Assembly: GCA_948144175.1 (NCBI GenBank) | Contig: CANXME010000319.1 | Coordinates: forward strand, 46,986 to 110,985 | Direction: 5' to 3' | Origin: Closterium sp. NIES-65 | Lineage: Eukaryota > Streptophyta > Zygnematophyceae > Desmidiales > Closteriaceae | Length of the DNA stretch: 64,000 nucleotides | In this document: positions 57,503 to 64,000 of the stretch, piece after piece | How positions within the stretch are numbered: the stretch's first letter is position 1 | How the letters are laid out: every line of letters starts with the position of its first letter | The notes under the pieces: model-generated | What the model was told of the DNA's origin: nothing | The model's input: only the letters and a program-made list of their open reading frames with translations | Databases searched by the model: none | Made by a program: the position numbers and the translations under genes

Positions 57503-60500
57503 TGTGGTGTGGTGTGGTGTGGTGTGGTGTGGTATGGTGTGGTGTGGTGTGGCGCGGTGTGGTAGGGAGATTTTTAACTATCTTACTAGCCAACCCTGCA
57601 ATGGCCCTGTGGCTTGTGCTGTGACTGACAGCAGGCATCAGAGGACGAGGAGCTGTCGTTCATGCTGGACTGCTCTTGAGCTTCACTGGATGGACTGCTT
57701 TTGAGACGTGTGGTGTCACAATTCCCCTGTGCCCTGTGCCCTGTGCCCTGTGCCCTGTGCCCTGTGCCCTGTGCCCTGTGCCCTGTGCCCTGTGCCCTGT
57801 GCCGTCTGCCCTCTCCGTGCATGTGTGCAGACACCAGAGCACGCATCAGAGGACGAGGAGCTGTCGTTCATGCTGGACTGCGATGAAGCCACCTTCTCCC
57901 GCGTCCTCACCGTCGTGCAGTACCACAGGTATGGCGCTGTGCTCACTGTCGTGCAGTACCACAGGTACGGCGCTGTGCTCACTGTCGTGCAGTACCACAG
58001 GTACGGCGCTGTGCTCACTGTCGTGCAGTACCACAGGTACAGCGCTGTGCTCACCGTCGTGCAGTACCACAGGTACGGCGCTGTGCTCACTGTCGTGCAG
58101 TACCACAGGTACGGCGCTGTGCTCACTGTCGTGCAGTACCACAGGTACGGCGCTGTGCTCACCGTCGTGCAGTACCACAGGTACGGCGCTTTGGTGTAGG
58201 TGGCAGTACCGCAGGCATGGCATGGCAGAGTGCCACAGGTATGGCAGCGTGCCACAGGTACGGCAACTGTAGCAGGTACGGCACCCTACCACAAGTTTGG
58301 CAGTACCACTGGTATGGCAGTGGTGCAGGTACGGCACTGTGGTGCAGGTACGGCACTGTGGTGCAGGTACGGCAGCAGAACTACAACACCACAAGTACGG
58401 CACTGCTGCACGTACGGTGTTGCTGCAGGTACGGCAACATCCAGTAATATGGTTAACGTGTGCTCTCCTCGTTTCCCCCTCCCCGCCCCACCCAACCCCC
58501 AAACACCCTGCACTTCACTCGCCATCAGCCCTCGCTCCTTCTCCCCTCCACCAGTTTAGAGGCACCACCACCTCCCTTGGAAGGGCAGGTGCCCTAATGC
58601 GCTTGTTCACACCACCCCATCTCCCCCTCCTCCTCCCCCACTGTGCCTGTTCCTCTCAACCCCTCCATACCCCCCCCCCACTCCCCCACTCTCCCCTCTA
58701 CCAGTCTAAAAGCCCTGAAGTGGATGAATGATGTTTTTTTTTTTTTCCACCTGCGTTCACAACTCAACTGCTTCGTACAACCCCTTTTTACCCCCCTCCT
58801 CCCCTCCACACCCCCCTTCCTCTCCCCACCTTCCTCTTCCGCCCTCCCCTCCCCCTCCCCCGACCCCTTCCTCCCCACTCTGAAGGCCCTCCCATGGATG
58901 AACAACAAGGACTTCTTGCGCAAGCGCTCCGAGCTCCACTGCTGCCCCTTACCCCGCCCTCCCCGCCCTCCCCCTTCCTCCTCCAACCAGCCTGGAGGCT
59001 CTCCCCTGAATGAACGATGAGGAGTTCTTCCGCCTGCATTTGGAGCTCCACTGCTCCTCCTTGCCTCACTGTCTTTCTTCCCTCCTCACCCCCACTCAAT
59101 CTCCTCCTCATCAATCCAGTCAGAAGTCCCTCCCATGGATTTCTTCCGCCTGCGCTCTGAGCTCAACTCCCTTCTCCCCCCCATTTCCACATCCCCACTC
59201 CTCCTCCCCACACCCTTCCGCTCTTTAGCTTCCCAACCCCACCCTCCCCAACCCAATCCAGCCTCGAAGCCCTCCCATGGATGAACGATGAGGATTTCTT
59301 CCGCCTGCGCTCGGAGCTTGACTTTCTCGGCATCACTCTGCCGCCCGGCTCGCCCTGGCACCACCTCCCCTGGAAGGACGAGCGCAAGGCCGCCACCGCC
59401 GCCTCTGCCGCTGCTGCTGCCGCCTCTGCTTCTGCCTCTGCACAGCCTAAGGCATTTCCCCTCTCTCACCCTCTCAACCCCCTCCCCCCTCCACCCAATT
59501 AGTCTGGAGGCCTTGCCATGGATGAATGACGAAGACTTTTACCGCCTGCGCTCGGAGCTCGACTTCCTCGGCATCACTCTGCCGCCCGGCTCGCCCTGGC
59601 ACCACCTCCCCTGGAAGGACGAGCGCAAGGCCGCCGCCGCCTCCGCCGCTGCTGCCGCCGCCGCCGCCGCTTCTGGCATTCTCAACCCCGCTGCTGCGGC
59701 TCTCGCCGCTGGGTACACGTCTAGTTCGGATACGGACGAGATTAGGGAGGTGCGCGGTGGGGCGGCAACGGCGGGGGGAATGGCTGGAGGGCTGGCGGGA
59801 ATGATGGGGGCGATGGTGGGCGGGGGGATGGGAGTTGGGGGAGGAGTGGGAGGCATGGGAGGAGCGGGAGCAGGAGCGGGAATGGGAGGGGGGAGCTGGA
59901 GTGGGGGGGAAGGGGTTTGGGACGGGAAGGGCGTCGCTGATCAGTGCGCGATCCATGGTGCGGCGCAGTGTGGTGGTGGGGGGTGCGGGGCATGAGACGC
60001 CTCCGGGAGTGGGAGGGGCGGCAGGAGGAGGCGCAGGAGCAGGCGGGGCGAAATCGCTGGTGGAGGAAGACAGGCTGGACGTGGTGTACCGGTGAGTGGG
60101 CGGGAAGGGGTTGGCGGTTTGGGGTTTGGGACGGGAAGGGCGTGGCTGATCAGTGCGCGGCCCATGGTGCGGCAGAGTGTGGTGGTGGGGGTAGGCGAGG
60201 CATCGCAGGGGGCAGGAGGCGGGATGGGAGCGGGAGGGGCGGGAGGAGGAGGAGCGAAATCGCTCGTGGAAGAGGATAGGCTGGACGTGGTGTACCGGTG
60301 AGTGGGTGCAGTGGTAACCGGGTAACCAGCTGGACCACTGGTGTAACGGAGTAAACAGCTGCATGTAGTGTATCTGCAGTGAGCAGGTGAGCTGGTAACA
60401 GGGTAACTGGCTGCACGTGGATGTAACTGTGGGTGTGGAATCTTCAAGCAACTCTGTGACGTCCACCCTGGTAATGCAGTAACAGTGTAACTGGTGAGTG

Positions 60501-63500
60501 GGATGGGAGATATGAGCGAGTGAGGGGGTTCGACGAGTTGCATTTACGAAAGTAGGAGGGACGGCATGGAGAGCAGGGCGGGGCGGCAATCATGCGATGC
60601 TGTGTGTGTTCAGAGTGGGAAAAGACTTGCACCCTCGTCTTTCCCGAATCCCGGTCCCTGTTTCCGCTCACCGTCTCCCTTTCTCGGTCACTTTCTGCCC
60701 ACCACACCACAGGCACGGCAGCGACACAGCAGCGGCGTGCACGTGCTTTGGCACCAAGGAGGCGGATGGCCACTCGCACTGGGTGGTGTCTCTCTTCCAC
60801 GGCCACGTCTTCTGCGCGTGAGTTGCAAGGAGACTTTTGTTACGCATGCGTTGCAAGGAGACTTTTGTTACGCGTGAGTTGCAAGGAGACTTATGTTTTG
60901 CATCTGCGCATGGGCCACCCCCCTCCTCCTCCTCTCACGGCCACTCACACTGGGTGGTGTCTCTTTTCCACTGCCATGTTTTCTGCGCGTGAGTCGTGCT
61001 GCCCCTTCCTGTGCGTGAGTTGCTGATAAAGTGTCCTCCCATCACGGCCACTCGCACTGGGTGGTGTCTCTCTTCCACGGGCGCGTGAGCTCCCCTCCCC
61101 TTCCTCCCTTGCGCGTGCGAGTGCACGTGACGGTGAGTCACAGTCCTTGCGTTGCCGTGTGCGTAAATTGCTAATTAAGTGGCTTCCTCTCACGGCCACT
61201 CGCACTGGGTGCCCACGTCTTCTGTGCGTGAGCCTCCCGCCTCCTTCCTCTTGTGTGTGCGTGAGTCGCATTCCTTCACGTGTGCGGTAAGTCACTGCTT
61301 GCATGTCCTCCCCTCACCTCCACTCGCACTGGGTACTCTTGCTCGTTCACGGCCATGCCTTCTGCGCGTGAACCTCCTTCCTCTTCCTCCGATTGCTCTA
61401 CCTCTTCCTCTTGTGCATACCTCATCCTCTACCTCTTCCTCTTGTGCATACCTCATCCTCTACCTCTTCCTCTTGTGCATACCTCATCCTCTACCTCTTC
61501 CTCTTGTGCATACCTCATCCTCTACCTCTTCCTCTTGTGCATACCTCATCCTCTACCTCTTCCTCTTGTGCATACCTCATCCTCTACCTCTTCCTCTTGT
61601 GCATACCTCATCCTCTACCTCTTCCTCTTGTGCATACCTCATCCTCTACCTCTTCCTCTTGTGCATACCTCATCCTCTACCTCTTCCTCTTGTGATACCT
61701 CATCCTCTACCTCACCGACCGCTTTGAGCTCTCTCTTCCCCTCCCAAGCATCACTTCTCCCACCCCCCCTCCACCCCACCACCACCCCACCGCCCATCAG
61801 CTTTTGTGATCGTGCCCCCGCGTGGCATCCGAAGCTCTTTGCCGACGACGCCTTCCTGCTCGCCGCCCTCCCCAAACCCATTACTTCAACCCCTTCCGTC
61901 ACCCAATTACCCCCAATCACCCAATTACCCCCATCACCCAATTACCCCCATCACCCAATTACCCCCATCACCCAATTACCCCCCATCACCCAATACCCAT
62001 CACCCATACCACCCCCGTCACCCCCATCACCCCTCCCGCCATCAGCTTCTGTGGCCGTGCCCCCGCGTGGCATCCAAAGCTCTTTGCCGAAGTTCTCCTG
62101 CTCGCCGCCCTCCCTCCCGCTCCTACCCAGGTCAGTCAATCCCCTCCTCTCCCACCTCATCCCACCCAGGCCATTCATTTCCCTTCCCTCCACCCCTGCA
62201 TGCCCTGGTCAGTTCTCCCCTCCCCCACCTATGACTACAAAGTGCCTCCCTTCGCCCTTGTGTCGCCCAGGTCACTCATGCTCTCTTGCCCCCCCTTCCC
62301 CCCACTCCTTGTGCGGTGCCAGCATTGGTCTAACAGCCATACTGCCTTGTCCTGTCCAAAGTCCTTCCCCTGAACCCTTTTCTCTCTCATTCATTCCACC
62401 ACTCACAACACACACAACACCACCCACCACCCACCAGCGCGAAGCAAGTGCGTTTGTGGGAGGTGGTACTACCACGGCCGCTCCAGCACGTGCCTTTTGA
62501 GTCGACTCAAGAGTCACCTCCAGCACATGCCTTTTGAGTCGACTCAAGAGTCACCTCCAGCACGTGCCTTTTGAATCGACTCAAGAGTCACCTCCAGCAC
62601 GTGCCTGGTGAAGCTGCACTGCATGGCCAACCAGCCTGATCCTCTAAATTTTTTCCCTTCCTTATCTCCTGTTCACCACCCACCACCACACCAGCGGGGG
62701 GCGAACGCATTTGTGGGGGGGGGTGGTACTACCACGGCCGCTCCTCTAAACTCTTCTGCTTCTTTTTCTCTTCTTCACCGCCCACCACCCATCTCCCACC
62801 ACCCACCAACCACCACCCATTGCCCACCACCACACCAGAGGGGAGCGAATGCGTTCGTGGGAGGGTGGTACTACCACGGCCGCTCCAGCACTCGCCTCGT
62901 GAAGCTGCACTGCGTGGCCGGCGCCAGCTGCACCGCCTGCAGGTGAAAATCACAGATTTCAGGTAAAATCACCAGAGCTCAGGTACCAGAGCTAAGGAGA
63001 AAACAACAGAGGCCATGTGAATGCCACAGAGCCAAGTGAGAGAGGAGAGAGACAAAAAGGAGAGAAGCTGGTAGTAGCGGTGGTCACCTCACATCACAGC
63101 TTCCAGGTCATGGTATGCTTGAGTTGCTTTTGAAATCCTTGAAAGTGAATGGTTCATCGTTTGCCTCACGTGAGGTCTATGCACGCATGTGTATTCAGGT
63201 TTCATGTGAGACTGTGTCCCGGTCCCCCCTCCCCCCACGAGAGCGTCCAGGTTTTCCAGATTTTGGGTTCTGGGGTTCACAGGCTTACCAAGTTTTGAGT
63301 ACGAACATGCTTGCAAGCATCCCTCATATCACTGCATGCAGTTTTCACGCTCTATGCACGCAAACTGGTCCATTTCTTATTTCTTCTCTTCTTTTTATTC
63401 TGTTTTCTGTGGGCCCACAGAGCTAGCATCTGGGGAGTAAGCATCGAGCACAAGCATGCCTTCTGTCTACAGTGCAAAGCTACACCCACCAAGCCAGCTA

Positions 63501-63544
63501 TCATAGCGAAACTCTTTGTGGAAGCCTTGTGTCAGCCCAAGTAG
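54589..63544 (+). CDS. Host gene: nine-exon BTB(T1)-like protein
   Basis: Proposed exons: 54589-55728, 57226-57318, 57831-57928, 59503-59749, 60209-60297, 60713-60817, 62046-62130, 62839-62942, 63421-63544. All introns are GT-AG. The phases (0,0,2,0,2,2,0,2) agree at every junction and sum to 694 codons plus TAG. ATG 54589 is the first in-frame ATG. Exon 1 encodes a Ser/Pro/acidic disordered N-terminus. Its end (SGIAVYVGPK) joined to exons 2-4 (MQLFRVTRALLMKIPFF; FMLDCDEATFSRVLTVVQYH; LPWMNDEDFYRLRSELDFLG) resembles the VGG, F-DRD-FR-ILNYLR and LL-EA-FYG pattern of T1/KCTD-type BTB domains. If so, it would oligomerise, perhaps as a cullin-3 adaptor or scaffold. An Ala/Gly-rich stretch follows, then a Cys/His/Trp-containing C-terminus (exons 6-9; HSHWVVSLFHGHVFC, LHCVAGASCTAC, FCLQC) that I do not recognise. 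Exon 5 limits are the least certain. Confidence 0.7.
56669..57280 (+). repeat. Tandem copies of exon 2 head in intron 1
   Basis: The first 45-55 bases of exon 2 recur at 56669, 56825, 56992 and 57112 before the real exon at 57226. Each copy breaks off near the same place (after ATCCCCTTCTTCC, or its equivalent) and is separated from the next by CT-rich intron sequence. Copies at 56825 and 57112 retain the AG acceptor. Unit length is about 114-167 bp. Confidence 0.85.
57436..57500. repeat. GT dinucleotide microsatellite
   Basis: About 32 GT repeats in intron 2, flanked by GGTGT pentamers (about 57420-57440 and 57500-57560). Confidence 0.95.
57630..57675 (+). repeat. Partial decoy copy of exon 3
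   Basis: GCATCAGAGGACGAGGAGCT and the following 25 bases match exon 3, preceded by CAG. The match ends after CTGGACTGC, and the sequence then departs to TCTTGAG. The real exon is at 57831. Confidence 0.8.
57722..57808. repeat. CCCTGTG 7-bp repeat
   Basis: About a dozen CCCTGTG units in the intron just before exon 3. Confidence 0.9.
57904..58195 (+). repeat. 39-bp array of exon 3 tail and donor site
   Basis: About seven to eight copies of the last 23 bases of exon 3 (CTCACCGTCGTGCAGTACCA plus CAG) and the following GTAYGGCGCTGTG. Every unit repeats a GT donor in the same context. Because 39 is divisible by three, the array is also open as 13-residue repeats (VLTVVQYHRYGA). Confidence 0.9.
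58705..59502 (+). repeat. Tandem decoy copies of exon 4 head
   Basis: Diverged copies of the exon 4 start (CTGGAGGCCCTCCCATGGAT and on) begin at 58705, 58879, 58991, 59120 and 59262. The real exon begins at 59503. Four of the five keep an AG before the copy. The 59262 copy extends about 130 bases into the exon but lacks the GT donor used by the real exon at 59750. Confidence 0.85.
59910..60297 (+). repeat. Duplicated exon 5 region, about 206-bp unit
   Basis: Two copies of a G-rich segment end in the same coding tail (LVEEDRLDVVYR) followed by GTGAGTGGG, with donors at 60092 and 60298. The second copy has an AG acceptor at 60208 in the phase required by exon 4. It was therefore chosen as exon 5. 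Confidence 0.7.
60818..61375 (+). repeat. Decayed copies of exon 6 tail and donor
   Basis: Segments matching the end of exon 6 (CACGGCCACTCGCACTGGGT through TTCTGCGCGTGAG) recur from about 60938, 61041, 61193 and 61315, each ending in a GTGAG-like donor. A 30-bp motif GTTGCAAGGAGACTTTTGTT is repeated at about 60821-60897. Confidence 0.8.
61390..61705. repeat. 31-bp tandem repeat in intron 6
   Basis: About ten near-identical units of CCTCTTCCTCTTGTGCATAC CTCATCCTCTA. Because 31 is not a multiple of three, the same unit reads as a 31-residue repeat in each frame. It is a pyrimidine-rich minisatellite in an intron. Confidence 0.92.
61801..62010 (+). repeat. Decoy exon 7 copy and 17-bp repeat
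   Basis: CAG followed by CTTTTGTGATCGTGCCCCCG at about 61799 duplicates the head of exon 7 (real copy at 62046) for about 75 bases. It is followed by a 17-bp repeat (ATCACCCAATTACCCCC), about six copies, at about 61905-61995. Confidence 0.8.
62436..62760 (+). repeat. Decoy exon 8 copies with palindromic repeat
   Basis: Exon 8 head copies begin after CCAG at about 62437 and 62695; the real exon is at 62839. Between them lie about four 37-bp units (about 62478-62610), each containing the perfect 14-bp palindrome TTGAGTCGACTCAA or one mismatch from it. A detached copy of the exon 8 middle (GTGAAGCTGCACTGC) follows at about 62610. Confidence 0.8.
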
Positions 63545-64000
63545 AATAAAGTACAGCCACCTCGTGAAATGTTTGTGCACAATAGTTATCAATAGTTAGT
63601 GCACAATTTTTTTGAATTGCTTCTAAACACTGTTGGGACAAATGCCTTAAGGTTAGTTGTCATGTCGAAACTTCAAAGACACAAGCGAAGCAGCGCAAAT
63701 CGAAGCACCAGCGAGTCAACCCTCGGAGTTGATGTAAACGCTGGAGGTTACGAGAAAGTCAAAGGTCAGCGACCTTTGACTTGACAAATGCAGCGCGACA
63801 GCAAGGACACACAACTGACTCGACATTGAGCAGTTGCCCGAGTCGCACTGTATACGAACCGCAACAGTAAAGTAGTTACAATTATGTCTCTAAATCTCTG
63901 TACTCATACCGTATATATATTCTTGTATCCCTTTGTTTAATCAACTCACTTTGCCCTCACATACTAGCGCAAGGTGGTTCAAGGACTTCATTCAAACGCT
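63545..64000 (+). other. Host gene 3' flank
   Basis: AATAAA sits at 63545-63550, immediately after the stop codon. No further gene is evident. A 12-bp perfect hairpin lies at 63756-63782. The end of the window is AT-richer and featureless. Confidence 0.5.
63756..63782. repeat. 12-bp perfect hairpin
   Basis: AAGTCAAAGGTC and GACCTTTGACTT around the loop AGC, about 210 bp after the host stop codon. It may fold in the 3' UTR RNA or be a transposon footprint. Confidence 0.75.

Noticed and set aside
61390..61705. CRISPR-like array (31-bp repeats)
   Set aside because: The units are directly adjacent with no unique spacers and lie in an intron of a eukaryotic gene.
61280..62500. 406-codon frame spanning the 31-bp repeats
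   Set aside because: The 31-bp unit has no stop in any frame, so the frame is automatic. It crosses the GT-AG boundaries of exon 7.

Overview
The window looks like nuclear DNA of a GC-rich green-lineage eukaryote. The evidence is Ty1/copia elements and a chromodomain Ty3/gypsy element, primer sites complementary to initiator tRNA-Met, and a multi-exon host gene with GT-AG introns. A streptophyte alga such as Closterium is my guess; the sequence alone does not prove it. There are no rRNA genes, convincing tRNA genes, CRISPR arrays or bacterial-type operons.

About the first 53 kb is a nest of retrotransposons with short remnants of older host DNA between them. Letters used below: TE-1 (1487-6060, + strand) is a decayed copia polyprotein. 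TE-H (about 6672-13016, - strand) is a decayed copia with its 3' end missing, hit by a 120-bp solo LTR and a TA-flanked inverted-repeat element. TE-B (14413-21779, +) is a nearly intact young copia with 135-bp LTRs and target duplication TCACG. TE-D (22382-28147, -) is a 3'-truncated copia interrupted by TE-E (23760-25012, +), a 1.25-kb element with identical LTRs and no gag-pol. TE-F (28484-30291, +) is another gag-pol-less element, inserted in an old reversed LTR of family G. TE-C (31291-39690, +) is a TE-B relative inactivated by stops and by a 1151-bp solo G LTR. TE-L (39877-53071, +) is a chromodomain Ty3/gypsy element. Its RT is split by TE-J (42502-50454, -), a gag-pol-less element, which is split in turn by TE-K (42758-49122, -), a copia element with 771-bp LTRs.

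The nesting order is clear because the 5-bp target duplications can be read: L, then J, then K; D, then E; C, then the solo G LTR; H, then the solo LTR. Autonomous copias B, C, D and H share a polyprotein plan (Gly-rich gag, zinc-binding motif, protease, integrase, repeat-rich linker, RT, RNase H) and very short LTRs (124-135 bp). E, F and J keep LTRs, primer site, a repeat-rich GC leader and a polypurine tract, so they look like parasites of the autonomous copies.

From about 53.1 kb to the end there is a host locus. One + strand gene can be assembled as nine exons (54589 to 63544) whose splice phases all agree, giving 694 codons. The middle of the protein resembles a T1/KCTD-type BTB domain split over exons 1-4. 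Its introns are full of tandem arrays, and many of these are repeated copies of the beginning or end of the neighbouring exon together with its splice site. This is the most unusual structure in the window.
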